DNA from: Streptococcus thermophilus
Lineage (GTDB): Bacteria > Actinomycetota > Actinomycetes > Mycobacteriales > Mycobacteriaceae
Assembly: GCA_900618065.1 (NCBI GenBank)
Contig: UYIL01000003.1
Coordinates: 310,001-374,000 of the forward strand
Reading direction: 5' to 3'
Length of the DNA stretch: 64,000 nt
Shown here: in pieces, positions 23,918 through 32,431 of the stretch
How positions within the stretch are numbered: the first letter of the stretch is position 1
How the letters are laid out: each line of letters opens with the position of its first letter
Notes under the pieces: generated by a model
What the model was told of the DNA's origin: nothing
Seen by the model: the letters and a program-made list of their open reading frames with translations, nothing else
Database searches by the model: none
Translations under genes and position numbers: made by a program

Positions 23918-24003
23918 GGATCTCACGCGGTGCTTATCTTGTGAACTCCCCCAGGGCGGGAACGCAGCAAGGGTCAGCGAGCTCTGGCAGGTGCGTGAGG
24001 TCC
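23918..24003 (+). ncRNA. ffs: Signal recognition particle RNA (4.5S-type)
   Basis: The conserved domain IV loop is visible (GGGAACGCAGCAAGGGTCAG near 23957-23977). The ends close as a stem: GGATCTCACGC with GCGTGAGGTCC. It forms the SRP with Ffh for membrane protein targeting. CTTTATTTT follows as a likely termination signal. Exact ends may differ by a few bases. Confidence 0.9.
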
Positions 24004-24123
24004 CTTTATTTTGCGCGTACACGCTCGGGGGCGGTGTCCGTCCGCTGATCGCGGGTACGCTGGGCGTGGCAAATTAAACTTACCCATTTCCCGTTTAGCC
24101 GAACGCAAAGGACGTGATCGCCA

Positions 24124-25395
24124 GTGTCCCTTCTGGATCTTGATCAGGCAGCCCGCGACGAGCTCGCGCAGCAGGTGCGCGGCGAGTACGAGGCGCTTAA
24201 GGCGCGCAACCTGAACTTGGACTTGACCCGCGGTAAGCCGTCGTCGGAGCAGCTCGACTTTTCCAACGAACTGCTGGAGCTGCCGGGCCGCGAAAACTAC
24301 ACCGACAAGTCGGGCACAGACGTGCGCAACTACGGCAACCTGCAGGGCATTGCGGACATCCGCGAGATCTGGGGCGAGCTCATTGGAGTCAGCCCGGAGA
24401 ACCTGTACGCCGGTGATTCGTCCTCGCTGAACATCATGTTCGACCTGATCTCTTGGTCCTACATCTTCGGCAACAACGACTCGGAGCGTCCGTGGCGCGA
24501 CGAGGAGACGGTGAAGTGGATCTGCCCGGTGCCGGGCTACGACCGTCACTTCGCTATCACGGAGAAGTTCGGCTTCGAGATGATCAACGTGCCAATGCTG
24601 GAGGATGGCCCGGACGCGGACGCCATCGCTGAGCTGGCTAAAGACCCTGCCGTAAAGGGTGTGTGGGTCGTGCCGATGTACTCCAACCCGACGGGGGCGA
24701 CCGTGTCGGAGGAGGTTGTGCGCAAGCTCGCCACGATGGAGACGGCTGCGCCGGACTTCCGCATTGTGTGGGACAACGCCTACGCCGTGCATACTTTCAA
24801 GGACGAGTTCCCGCCGATCATCGATGTGCTGTCGATCGCCAAAGAGGCCGGCAACCCGAACCGTTTCTGGGTGATGAGTTCCACCTCCAAGATCACCCAC
24901 GCCGGCGCTGGTGTGGCGTTCTTCGCTTCGTCGACGGAGAACCTCGACTGGTACGCCTCCATTGCTGGGATCCGCGGGATCGGCCCGAACAAGATCAACC
25001 AGCTGGCTCACGCGAAGTTCTTTGGTGATGCCGACGGCGTGCGCGACGTGATGCGCAAGCACGCCCAGTCGTTGGCCCCGAAGTTTGAGGCTGCGCTGGA
25101 GATCCTCCAGAACCGTCTCGGTGAATACAACGTGGCGCGCTGGACGGAGCCGGAGGGCGGCTACTTCATCTCCCTTGATGTCGTTGACGGCACGGCCACT
25201 CGCGTCTGGGAGCTGGCCAAGGAAGCCGGCATCACTTTGACCAAGGCGGGTTCCGCTTTCCCGCACGGCAAGGATGGCAACGACCGTAACATCCGCCTTG
25301 CACCCTCCCTGCCGCCGTTGGATGAGGTCCGCACCGCCATGGACGGCGTGGCCACCTGCGTCCTGCTTGCCGCTCTGGAAAAGCTGGAGCGCTAG
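24124..25395 (+). CDS. aspT: Aspartate aminotransferase, actinobacterial type AspT
   Basis: A 423-residue fold-type I aminotransferase. It shows LDLTRGKPSSEQLDFS, RNYGNLQGI, PMYSNPTGATVS, IVWDNAYAVHTF (PLP-binding Asp and Tyr) and the Schiff-base lysine in SSTSKITHAGAGVAFF. These are features of the subclass used by Corynebacterium to make aspartate from oxaloacetate and glutamate. Aspartate feeds the lysC-asd pathway encoded 17 kb downstream. The start is GTG 24124 with AAAGGA upstream. Its position just after the SRP RNA and before dnaX matches corynebacterial genomes. Confidence 0.9.
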   Translation: MSLLDLDQAARDELAQQVRGEYEALKARNLNLDLTRGKPSSEQLDFSNELLELPGRENYTDKSGTDVRNYGNLQGIADIREIWGELIGVSPENLYAGDSSSLNIMFDLISWSYIFGNNDSERPWRDEETVKWICPVPGYDRHFAITEKFGFEMINVPMLEDGPDADAIAELAKDPAVKGVWVVPMYSNPTGATVSEEVVRKLATMETAAPDFRIVWDNAYAVHTFKDEFPPIIDVLSIAKEAGNPNRFWVMSSTSKITHAGAGVAFFASSTENLDWYASIAGIRGIGPNKINQLAHAKFFGDADGVRDVMRKHAQSLAPKFEAALEILQNRLGEYNVARWTEPEGGYFISLDVVDGTATRVWELAKEAGITLTKAGSAFPHGKDGNDRNIRLAPSLPPLDEVRTAMDGVATCVLLAALEKLER

Positions 25396-25916
25396 TGGCC
25401 CCAGAAGAAACGATCCAGTGGCTGACGAATATCGTCGGCCCGCTCGAGATGCGCGAGTACGCCGGGTTCCCCATTGCGGTGGCGCAGGCGATGCCAATGG
25501 CCGCCACGGTGGGCTTCAACGAGGTGGACACGGGCCTGACCCTGGATGCTGACGGGGTCACGGCGGTGCGGTGCGAGTTGGTGTGCGGGGGAGGAAGCGC
25601 AGAGCAGCGCGCGATGGCGCTCGCCGGGACGTGGAACACGCTACGTGACGCCGCGATTCCCGCACAGCCCGGCGCACTGTTACCGCAGCTTATCGACGCT
25701 CCCGAGCTCACCGTCCACCACGGCCTCCTACGCGAACCCCAGCTGTTCGACCAGGGAACGCCGACATTCACGGAGCCGGGGCAGCAGACGCTCATGCTGG
25801 AATTGGTGTTGCTTACCGACGATGAGTACGAGATCGTCTCCGAGCAGGGCCCCGACGTTCTGGAGCGCCGCCTGCGCCGCCGCCGGACCGACTTGGGCGA
25901 CTGGGGTCGCGACTAG
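25395..25916 (+). CDS. Conserved hypothetical, SUFU-like domain
   Basis: 173 residues, overlapping the aspT stop by one base and so likely coupled to it. The C-terminal part (LMLELVLLTDDEYEIVSEQG, then LERRLRRRRTDLGDWGR) resembles the end of bacterial suppressor-of-fused-like domains, where 'L.PLTdaEye...eqGpeaLl...D..D..R' is common. The N-terminal part is only loosely similar. No catalytic motif, signal peptide or membrane segment is present. Function unknown. A copy of the 11-mer is at 25688-25698. Confidence 0.7.
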   Translation: MAPEETIQWLTNIVGPLEMREYAGFPIAVAQAMPMAATVGFNEVDTGLTLDADGVTAVRCELVCGGGSAEQRAMALAGTWNTLRDAAIPAQPGALLPQLIDAPELTVHHGLLREPQLFDQGTPTFTEPGQQTLMLELVLLTDDEYEIVSEQGPDVLERRLRRRRTDLGDWGRD

Positions 25917-25923
25917 CTCACAG

Positions 25924-26571
25924 CTAGCCCACGCCGCGTTCGGACAGGTACATCAAGATGGCGCGCACGCGCCGGTTCTCCGTGTCGGGGTGCAAGCCCA
26001 GCTTGGCGAAGATCGAGGAAACATGCTTCGCCACCGCCGCGCCGGAAAGATAGAGCCTTCTGGCGATCTCAGCGTTCGACAGGCCCTCGGCCATGAGCTC
26101 GAGGACTTCGTGCTCCCGCGGGGTCAGGGTGGTCAGCCACCGAGAGCTCGCGGCCATGAGCGCGCCGGCGACGTCTGGGTCGATGACAACCCCTCCTGCG
26201 GCGACGGTTTCGCAGGCGGCTACGAAGTCCTTGACCTCCGCCACGCGGTCTTTGAGCAGGTAACCGGTTCCACCGCCACCGCCGGCGAAGAGTTCGCGGG
26301 CATAGGTCGGGGCAACGTATTGCGAGAGCACGAGCACGTTGACGCAGCTGTAGGTGTCGCGGAGGTTCAGGGCGGCGCGCAGGCCGTCGTCACGCATGTC
26401 GGGCGGCATCCGAACGTCCGTAATCACAAGGTCAGGGCGCTGCTCATCCACAACCCCCGCCAGTGACGGGGCATCACTGACTTGCCCGGCCACCTCGTGT
26501 CCGCGCCGGGTGAGCAACCCGGCGACACCTTCGCGCAGCAGGGCAGAGTCATCGGCGATCACGATCCTCAT
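25924..26571 (-). CDS. NarL/LuxR-type response regulator
   Basis: 215 residues. The receiver domain has acidic residues IADDSA, phospho-acceptor Asp in DLVITDVRMP and Lys in LLKDRV. A C-terminal LuxR helix-turn-helix follows (TPREHEVLELMAEGLSNAEI ... SGAAVAKHVSSIFAKLGL). It overlaps the kinase gene by 4 bases and probably controls the divergent ABC exporter through the palindrome at 27262-27281. Confidence 0.93.
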   Translation of the reverse strand: MRIVIADDSALLREGVAGLLTRRGHEVAGQVSDAPSLAGVVDEQRPDLVITDVRMPPDMRDDGLRAALNLRDTYSCVNVLVLSQYVAPTYARELFAGGGGGTGYLLKDRVAEVKDFVAACETVAAGGVVIDPDVAGALMAASSRWLTTLTPREHEVLELMAEGLSNAEIARRLYLSGAAVAKHVSSIFAKLGLHPDTENRRVRAILMYLSERGVG

Positions 26572-27245
26572 TGCGCCACCCCGCTCTCACCCCGGAAAAG
26601 AAGCAGCGGGATCCGCGCGATGACGGTGGTGGGGCCACCATGCGGGGAGCTGAGCTCGAGGGAGCCGCCGAACGCGGCAATCCGCTCCCGCATTCCGTCT
26701 AACCCGCCGCCTGGACGGAAGTGCGCACCGCCGTCACCACCGTCGGTGACAACGGCGTTGAGGGTGTGGTCGCTGGTGATCAGCACGTCCACGTCCGCGC
26801 CGGGCGCGTATTTCGCCGCATTGGTCAGAGCCTCGGCGGTGAAGAAGTAGGCGGCGGCGAGGACGGAGGCGTCGATACGCGGGAGGGCGTGCGGAGCGTG
26901 GACGGTGACGTGGGGGCCGTATTGGGAGGCTGCCGTTTCGATCGCCGCGACCAGACCGCGGTCGGTGAGTTCGCGGGGGTGAATTCCGCGGACAGTGCGC
27001 CGCAGGGCTTGCAGGCCTTCTGTGAGGTCGCGTGCGGCGTCGTCAAGCAGCGGCGATTCCAGCTCCAGCCGTGCCTCCCCGAGTTTCATGGCGGCGGCGA
27101 CGAAGTACTGTTGCGCGCCGTCGTGCAGGTCGCGCTCGATGCGCAGCCGCTCGATTTCGTAGGCCTCCGCGATTCTGCGCCGCGACGCGGTGAGTTGGTG
27201 GATTGCCGCAGCCGAGGCGGCTTCGTGGTTCTGTTTGCGCCACAT
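26568..27245 (-). CDS. Cytoplasmic sensor histidine kinase (HisKA_3 type)
   Basis: A 225-residue kinase with the NarX/DesK-type H-box IERDLHDGAQQYFV (phospho-His) and an HATPase domain (LTNAAKYAPGADV N-box; GDGGAHFRPGGGLDGMRERI G-box). No transmembrane or sensor domain is encoded: the protein begins about 35 residues before the H-box. The signal must therefore come from the cytoplasm or a partner, possibly the facing ABC permease. TACTGT 7 bases before ATG 27245 gives a leaderless start. Confidence 0.9.
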   Translation of the reverse strand: MWRKQNHEAASAAAIHQLTASRRRIAEAYEIERLRIERDLHDGAQQYFVAAAMKLGEARLELESPLLDDAARDLTEGLQALRRTVRGIHPRELTDRGLVAAIETAASQYGPHVTVHAPHALPRIDASVLAAAYFFTAEALTNAAKYAPGADVDVLITSDHTLNAVVTDGGDGGAHFRPGGGLDGMRERIAAFGGSLELSSPHGGPTTVIARIPLLLFRGESGVAQ

Positions 27246-27252
27246 GTGTCAC

Positions 27253-27258
27253 ACAGTA
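27253..27258 (-). promoter_or_regulatory. -10 box for the two-component operon
   Basis: TACTGT on the minus strand with 7 bases to ATG 27245, next to the palindrome at 27262. Confidence 0.5.
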
Positions 27259-27261
27259 GCG

Positions 27262-27281
27262 GGGTAGTGCTGGCACTACCC
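27262..27281. promoter_or_regulatory. Operator palindrome between kinase and ABC exporter
   Basis: GGGTAGTGC-TG-GCACTACCC, a perfect 9-bp inverted repeat. Its right arm overlaps TACCCT (27277-27282), the likely -10 box of the ABC operon. It lies just upstream of the -10 box of the kinase operon. It is a strong candidate for the binding site of the adjacent response regulator. Confidence 0.6.
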
Positions 27282-27328
27282 TTATTCGGGAGTCCGCACC
27301 ATGGTCTGTGGCCGGAGCCGGAGGTGGA

Positions 27329-28003
27329 ATGGGAACCATGCTTGAATTACGCGACATCACTAAATCTTTCACTCAGCAACGGGTCCTCGAAGGGATCAGC
27401 CTCACCATCGAGCCCGGCCAATCTGTGGCCATTATGGGACCGTCTGGCTCCGGGAAGTCCACCTTGCTGCACTGCATGTCCGGGGTGCTCGTGCCTGATG
27501 CCGGCGAGGTCATTTTCAACGGGCGCAACATCGCGGCGCTTGACGACGCCGCACGTTCCGAACTCCGCCTGGACCACTTCGGCTTCATCTTCCAGGACGG
27601 GCAGCTTCTTCCAGAGTTGACCGCGCAGGAGAATGTGGCGCTCCCGCAAATCATGCGGGGCACGCCGCAGAAAGAAGCGCATGCCGCGGCGGCCGATATT
27701 CTCGGCCGGTTGGGCATGGGCGGATTCGTGGACCGTTTTCCCGGCCAGCTCTCCGGCGGTCAAGCGCAGCGAGTTGCCATCGCCCGCGCTTTCGGGGGCC
27801 CGCCGCTGGTCGTGTTCGCCGATGAGCCGACTGCTGCCCTCGACCAAGCAACGGGGCATGAAGTCATGCAGCAGATCACCGCGATTACCCGGAAATCCGG
27901 GGTGACGCTGGTGTTGGTCACTCACGACCCGAACATCGCCGCATGGTGCGACCGGCGCATTGAAATTCGTGACGGCTTGATCCACTCGGAGGCGGCGGCA
28001 TGA
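27329..28003 (+). CDS. ABC exporter ATPase (MacB/LolD type)
   Basis: A 224-residue ABC ATPase: Walker A GPSGSGKST, Q-loop FIFQDGQLLPELT, signature LSGGQAQRVAIARAF, Walker B VVFADEPTAALD, and the H-switch VTHDP. The LolD/MacB-type insertions match partners of FtsX-like permeases. It overlaps the permease gene by 4 bases (ATGA). The start at ATG 27329 has GGAGG 5 bases upstream. Regulation by the adjacent two-component system is inferred from the shared palindrome. Confidence 0.92.
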   Translation: MGTMLELRDITKSFTQQRVLEGISLTIEPGQSVAIMGPSGSGKSTLLHCMSGVLVPDAGEVIFNGRNIAALDDAARSELRLDHFGFIFQDGQLLPELTAQENVALPQIMRGTPQKEAHAAAADILGRLGMGGFVDRFPGQLSGGQAQRVAIARAFGGPPLVVFADEPTAALDQATGHEVMQQITAITRKSGVTLVLVTHDPNIAAWCDRRIEIRDGLIHSEAAA

Positions 28004-29391
28004 GCGCAACGACGTTGCTGAAAGCTACACGGTCCCAGTCGCACAACGGCCGGTCGCAGCGCAACACCGGCGAGCGGTGGGTGGGGGTGCTGTCTCTGGT
28101 GGCGTTCACGTTGTCAACGTGGATGCTGTGCACGCTTGCCAGCGGCACGTGGATGTTCTTTGAGCGGCACCGCAACCCGCATGCGGAGCTCGTTGCAGGC
28201 GCCGAAGACTTTGGTACCCCGTTTTCTTTGAGCTACGTGTTCCTCGCCCTGTTCGCGGGCCTCCTCTTGCTGCCGACGTTGCTCGGTCTGCTCACCCAAG
28301 CCGCGCGCACGAATCTCGGCGGGCGGGAAGAACAATTGGCCGCACTGCGCCTCATCGGCGCGACCGCCAGCCAGGTGCGCGGCATGATGACTCTCGATGC
28401 GCTGCGGCAAGCCGCCATCGGTTTGGTTCTGGGCACGGCCCTCTACTTGGCCACTGTGCCTGCATGGTCACTGTTGTCCTTTCAGGACAAACCCATCGGG
28501 ACATGGGAGATGGTCACCTGGTGGCTCGTGCCCGCAGTGTGGCTCCTGGTTCTGGTTCTCGCCGCCGGGTCCGTCTGGCTGGCGTTGCGCCGTGTGGCCA
28601 TCACTCCGCTCGGTGTGGCCCGCAAAGTCCCGCCCAAGGGCCAGAGCATGGTCGTTCTCGTCGCGTCGGTGGTAGTGGCGTTGGCGCTCTACCGTGCCCT
28701 GTCCAGGTTCACCATCGCGCCTGGTTCGGACGCGCTGGAACTCGCCATGGTGCTTGTGATTGTCGGCTTCATCCTCTTCATCAACGGGGTCATCGCCGTC
28801 GGGATGATTCAACTCATCTCGCGCCTGAGCTATGGGATACCGGGTGGAGCGAACTACGTGGCCACCAGGAGGGTCGGCCGCGGAGTGCGCACCACGTGGA
28901 AACGGGTGACAGCGCTGTTCTTCGTGTCCTTCATCGCGGGCATCGGCAGCTGGGTCGCATCTGTGCCGAAATCCGAAGAAGATCCCCTCTTCGCGATGAT
29001 GACAACGGACATCGGTACAGGCCTGGCAATTACAGCAGTCTTCGGTGCCGTGTTGCTCGCCGCCTCGACCCTGCTCACCCAGTCGTTAGCCGTCGTTGAG
29101 CAGAAGCAGCTGACCCAGGCGCTCTACTTCATCGGTGCGCCGACGAGCTTTCACACCCGCACCGCGGTGCGTGAAGTCGGTGTGCCCATGCTCCTGGCCA
29201 TGGTGATGGGGTATTGCATGGGCGCTCTCCTGGGGTCGATCGTCGTCGTGATCTACGCGGACGTCGGCAAGCGCCTAGCCCTGTTCGCCGCGTTGATTCT
29301 TGTAGCGTTCATCGGCTGCGTCGCGGCAGTGGCGGCAACCGGGCCGCTGCGCGCTAAGGTCCTCGCCGAAACGGGGCGGCTCAACGACTAA
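28000..29391 (+). CDS. FtsX-like ABC permease
   Basis: A 463-residue membrane protein with about eight to ten hydrophobic helices. It has two FtsX-like modules: the first contains NLGGREEQLAALRLIGATASQ and the second VEQKQLTQALYFIGAPTSF, the 'RR.E.a.LR.iGas..qi' motif of this family. Partner of the ATPase upstream. Such pairs export lipids, peptides, antibiotics or heme; no substrate can be assigned. No large extracellular loop as in MacB or BceB is present. Confidence 0.88.
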   Translation: MSATTLLKATRSQSHNGRSQRNTGERWVGVLSLVAFTLSTWMLCTLASGTWMFFERHRNPHAELVAGAEDFGTPFSLSYVFLALFAGLLLLPTLLGLLTQAARTNLGGREEQLAALRLIGATASQVRGMMTLDALRQAAIGLVLGTALYLATVPAWSLLSFQDKPIGTWEMVTWWLVPAVWLLVLVLAAGSVWLALRRVAITPLGVARKVPPKGQSMVVLVASVVVALALYRALSRFTIAPGSDALELAMVLVIVGFILFINGVIAVGMIQLISRLSYGIPGGANYVATRRVGRGVRTTWKRVTALFFVSFIAGIGSWVASVPKSEEDPLFAMMTTDIGTGLAITAVFGAVLLAASTLLTQSLAVVEQKQLTQALYFIGAPTSFHTRTAVREVGVPMLLAMVMGYCMGALLGSIVVVIYADVGKRLALFAALILVAFIGCVAAVAATGPLRAKVLAETGRLND

Positions 29392-29426
29392 AGACTGAGG
29401 TCGGCGACAGTGTCCGGGGCGAATAG

Positions 29427-29432
29427 TAGGGT
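29427..29432 (+). promoter_or_regulatory. -10 box for dnaX
   Basis: TAGGGT with 7 bases to GTG 29440; leaderless arrangement. Confidence 0.45.
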
Positions 29433-29439
29433 TAGTGCC

Positions 29440-31857
29440 GTGGCTCTCTACAGGAAGTACCGCCCGGGCTCGTTCGCCGAGATGATCGGGCAGGACCAGG
29501 TGACCCGTCCGCTGTCGACCGCGTTGGACAACGGGCGGATCAACCACGCTTATTTGTTCTCGGGGCCGAGGGGTACGGGTAAGACATCGTCGGCACGCAT
29601 TCTGGCACGGTCGCTGAACTGCGTGGAGGGGCCGACGTCGACACCGTGCGGGGTGTGCGCCTCGTGCGTGTCGCTTGCGCCGGGCGGGCCGGGAAACCTC
29701 GATGTGACAGAGCTTGACGCCGCGTCGCACCGCGGTGTGGAGGACATGCGTGCGCTGCGTGAGAGCGCCATGTTCGCCCCGGCGGAGTCGCGCTACCGCG
29801 TCTTCATCGTCGATGAGGCGCACATGATCACTCGCGAAGGCGCAAACGCCCTGCTCAAGGTGGTGGAGGAGCCGCCGGAGCACCTCGTGTTCATCTTCGC
29901 TACAACGGAGCCGGAAAACATCATCGGCACGATCCGTTCGCGCACGCACCACTACCCGTTCCGGCTGCTCACGCCGAACGCGATGCGCTCGCTGCTTGAG
30001 CGCACGGTAACGGCCGAGGGGGTCACGGTGTCAGATGACGTCTATCCCCTGGTCATCCGCGCCGGCGGCGGTTCCCCGCGCGACACGCTGTCCATCCTGG
30101 ATCAGCTGCTCGCAGGCGCAGGCCCCGAGGGGTTGACGTACGATCTCGCGTTGCCGTTGCTGGGGGTCACGGATCTTTCGCTTATTGACGCGACAGTCGA
30201 CGCTCTCGCCGACCGCAACCCTTCAGCCCTTTTCCAAACGGTGGATGACGTCATTGAGGCCGGCCACGAGCCCCGCCGCTTCGCCATTGACCTGCTCGAC
30301 CGCCTGCGTGACCTGATGATCCTGCGCGAAGTGCCCGACGCCTTCGACCAGGGGCTTGTCGACGCTCCGACAGACCGCGCCCAGATCCTTACCGCCGAAG
30401 CCGACTCTTTCACCGGCACACAGCTGGCGCACCTGGCCACCGAAGTCAACGAAAGGCTGGGGATGCTGCGCGGCGCTACCTCCCCGCGCCTGCTGCTGGA
30501 AATCATGATGGCCCACCTGCTCGGCGTGTCCGCCGGCACCCAAGCCCCGGCCGCTATTGCCGGCCTGGAGGAGATCCGCGACGCCTCCGCTGAAGTTGTT
30601 GGCATGGGCGACAAGCCCCGCGGTGCTGCTGCCGCACTCGCGGCCGCTGCCGCCGTGCAGGCCACCGCTGACGTAGTTTCCCAGTCCACGCCCGCGCCGC
30701 GGGAAGCGCCGAAATCCCAGCCTGCTCAGCCGGCTCAGCCTGCTCAGCCGCAGCCGGCTCAGCCTGCTCAGCCGAAACAGGAACAGCCGGAGCAGCCGGA
30801 ACAGCGGGAGCCTGAGGTGCAGGAGCAGTCCGGCCAGCCCCAGCCGGTCGAACCACAACCTGAACAACCGGAGCAGCAGGGACCAGAGGTGCCAGATGCC
30901 CAGGAACAGCCGGCTGATACCGCCAGCGGCGACCTCCTGGACCGCATCAACCGCGAATGGATTACGCTGCGCCAGTTCGTCGGCGAGCGGAACAAAGTCG
31001 CGGAGATCATGCTGACGGAAGCCAAACCACTTGGCATGGAAGACGGCACGCTCATTGTCGGCCACAACACTGGCGCCTTGGCCAACGCCATCAATTCCGA
31101 ACACAACAACGTCGACATCGTTGCTGCGTTCGCTGAGAAACTCGGCACTGAGGTTGCCGTGCGCTGCGTGGTGGGTACGGACCCAAAAGCCGCGGGCTTT
31201 GAGCCCCAACCCCCGCCGAAACGCAACGAGTGGAATCCCACCCCAGAACCTTCTCCAGCACAGACACCACCGATGCCACCGATGCCGCTGGTATCGCCTC
31301 AGCCAGAGCACGGCGCGGAGCCTGGCCCCACGGATGCGGCGGAAGAGAAAAACCCTGACGAAGTCCGCGCCGAGAACCCGACTGACACCTCCGACGGCTC
31401 AGCTGCGCAGGATAACGCGTCAGTGACGCCGGAACCCGCGCCCGCTCCTGTGCAGGAGGACGAAAGTCAACCCGAAACCGCTGCCAGCGAACAGGATGCG
31501 GTGCCGGAGGGGGCGCAGGAGATATCGGCACTTGCGGCGGAGTACGCGACAACTCGGGACGCACCCGCTCAGGAGCTCAGTGGGGCTGCGGCTGCGGCAG
31601 CCGCAGCAGCTGCTGCCGTAACCGGCAGGTCCAGGAACCGTGATTTTCAAGGTTTCAGCGACGGCACCCCGCTGCCGCCCGAGCCAGCCGATGATTACCC
31701 CGACGTGCCCGATGAGCAACCCGAGTCATACTCACGCGAGGACGAAGAGCGCGACATGGTGGACCAGTCGCAGGAGGCCGGTGAGCTCGACCGGCGCAAC
31801 CCGACCGAGATGGCGATGGAGTTGCTTGCCGACGAACTTGGTGCCCGGCCCCTGTAA
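29440..31857 (+). CDS. dnaX: DNA polymerase III subunit gamma/tau
   Basis: An 805-residue clamp-loader subunit. Residues 1-360 are the AAA+ and collar domains: YRKYRPGSFAEMIGQ, Walker A GPRGTGKTSS, four zinc cysteines (CVEG...CGVCASC), VDEAHMIT and the sensor GSPRDTLS. A Pro/Gln-rich spacer (about 420-490) of QPAQ units follows. A domain like the tau C-terminal part comes next (LDRINREWITLRQFVGERNK). The last 200 residues are acidic and low-complexity, including poly-Ala. I see no programmed-frameshift signal. The GTG start follows from the leaderless box and the YRKYRP start of the family. Confidence 0.95.
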   Translation: MALYRKYRPGSFAEMIGQDQVTRPLSTALDNGRINHAYLFSGPRGTGKTSSARILARSLNCVEGPTSTPCGVCASCVSLAPGGPGNLDVTELDAASHRGVEDMRALRESAMFAPAESRYRVFIVDEAHMITREGANALLKVVEEPPEHLVFIFATTEPENIIGTIRSRTHHYPFRLLTPNAMRSLLERTVTAEGVTVSDDVYPLVIRAGGGSPRDTLSILDQLLAGAGPEGLTYDLALPLLGVTDLSLIDATVDALADRNPSALFQTVDDVIEAGHEPRRFAIDLLDRLRDLMILREVPDAFDQGLVDAPTDRAQILTAEADSFTGTQLAHLATEVNERLGMLRGATSPRLLLEIMMAHLLGVSAGTQAPAAIAGLEEIRDASAEVVGMGDKPRGAAAALAAAAAVQATADVVSQSTPAPREAPKSQPAQPAQPAQPQPAQPAQPKQEQPEQPEQREPEVQEQSGQPQPVEPQPEQPEQQGPEVPDAQEQPADTASGDLLDRINREWITLRQFVGERNKVAEIMLTEAKPLGMEDGTLIVGHNTGALANAINSEHNNVDIVAAFAEKLGTEVAVRCVVGTDPKAAGFEPQPPPKRNEWNPTPEPSPAQTPPMPPMPLVSPQPEHGAEPGPTDAAEEKNPDEVRAENPTDTSDGSAAQDNASVTPEPAPAPVQEDESQPETAASEQDAVPEGAQEISALAAEYATTRDAPAQELSGAAAAAAAAAAAVTGRSRNRDFQGFSDGTPLPPEPADDYPDVPDEQPESYSREDEERDMVDQSQEAGELDRRNPTEMAMELLADELGARPL
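30720..30776 (+). repeat. Short tandem repeat in dnaX
   Basis: Imperfect repeats of CAGCCTGCTCAGCCGGCT encode Gln-Pro-Ala-Gln-Pro-Ala units in the tau linker. They are probably length-variable between strains. Confidence 0.7.
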
Positions 31858-31949
31858 GCCCCCCTCCGCTACTGAGTACACTAGTGGGAACATGCGGCCC
31901 GTAGAGGAGGGTTGCGGAATGAACTCACTTTCAAGGAAAGGCCAAAACT

Positions 31950-32309
31950 ATGACTCAGCCCGAACAGCCCGGTATGCCCGATATGCAGGAACTCATCCGC
32001 CAGGCCGCTGAGGTTCAGGAGCAGATGCAGCGCGCTCAACAGGAGCTCCTCGCAGCTATCGTGCAAGGTACCGCTGGCGGCGGCCTGGTCACCATCACCA
32101 TGTCTGGCACCGCAGAGATCACCGACCTGAAGATCGACCGGGAGGCTGTGGATCCGGACGATGTGGAGACCCTCCAGGACCTGATCCTCGCCGCGTACCG
32201 CGACGCGCACACGAAGGTTGGCCAACTCACCCAGGAAAAGTTCGGCCCGGTGGCTCAGTCGGGTGCGGATGGCGGTAACGGACTCAGCCAGATGTTCGGC
32301 GGCCAGTAA
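31950..32309 (+). CDS. ebfC: YbaB/EbfC family nucleoid-associated protein
   Basis: A 119-residue DNA-binding protein with the family's coiled N-helix (MQELIRQAAEVQEQMQRAQQ), the strand GGGLVTITMSGTAEITDLKI and DLILAAYRDAHTKV. YbaB/EbfC dimers bind DNA as pincers. The dnaX-ebfC-recR order is conserved across bacteria. The ATG at 31950 has AAGGAAAGG upstream. The 92-bp gap after dnaX has a CTAGTG region but no recognised gene. Confidence 0.94.
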   Translation: MTQPEQPGMPDMQELIRQAAEVQEQMQRAQQELLAAIVQGTAGGGLVTITMSGTAEITDLKIDREAVDPDDVETLQDLILAAYRDAHTKVGQLTQEKFGPVAQSGADGGNGLSQMFGGQ

Positions 32310-32343
32310 ATCCCCTGCTGACACCGGTCAGCATCAAATGGTC

Positions 32344-32363
32344 CAGGGCCCTTCGGGGCCCTG
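32344..32363 (+). terminator. UUCG-loop hairpin after ebfC
   Basis: Perfect arms CAGGGCCC/GGGCCCTG around a TTCG tetraloop. No T-run follows. A terminator or RNA-stabilising role is inferred. Confidence 0.5.
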
Positions 32364-32418
32364 TGTGCGTTTCGGGGGGTAGGGGATCGTCGGTGGCATG
32401 CCGGGCCCGGTGAGTGAC

Positions 32419-32424
32419 TAGTAT
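32419..32424 (+). promoter_or_regulatory. -10 box for recR
   Basis: TAGTAT with 7 bases to GTG 32432; leaderless arrangement. Confidence 0.5.
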
Positions 32425-32431
32425 TGCAACG

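Noticed and set aside
30180..30190. GCTTATTGACG as a thirteenth copy of the 11-mer
   Set aside because: One mismatch; kept out of the count of exact copies.
30100..30900. A programmed frameshift in dnaX as in E. coli
   Set aside because: No A-rich slippery sequence with a downstream stem is visible; the full-length frame is continuous.
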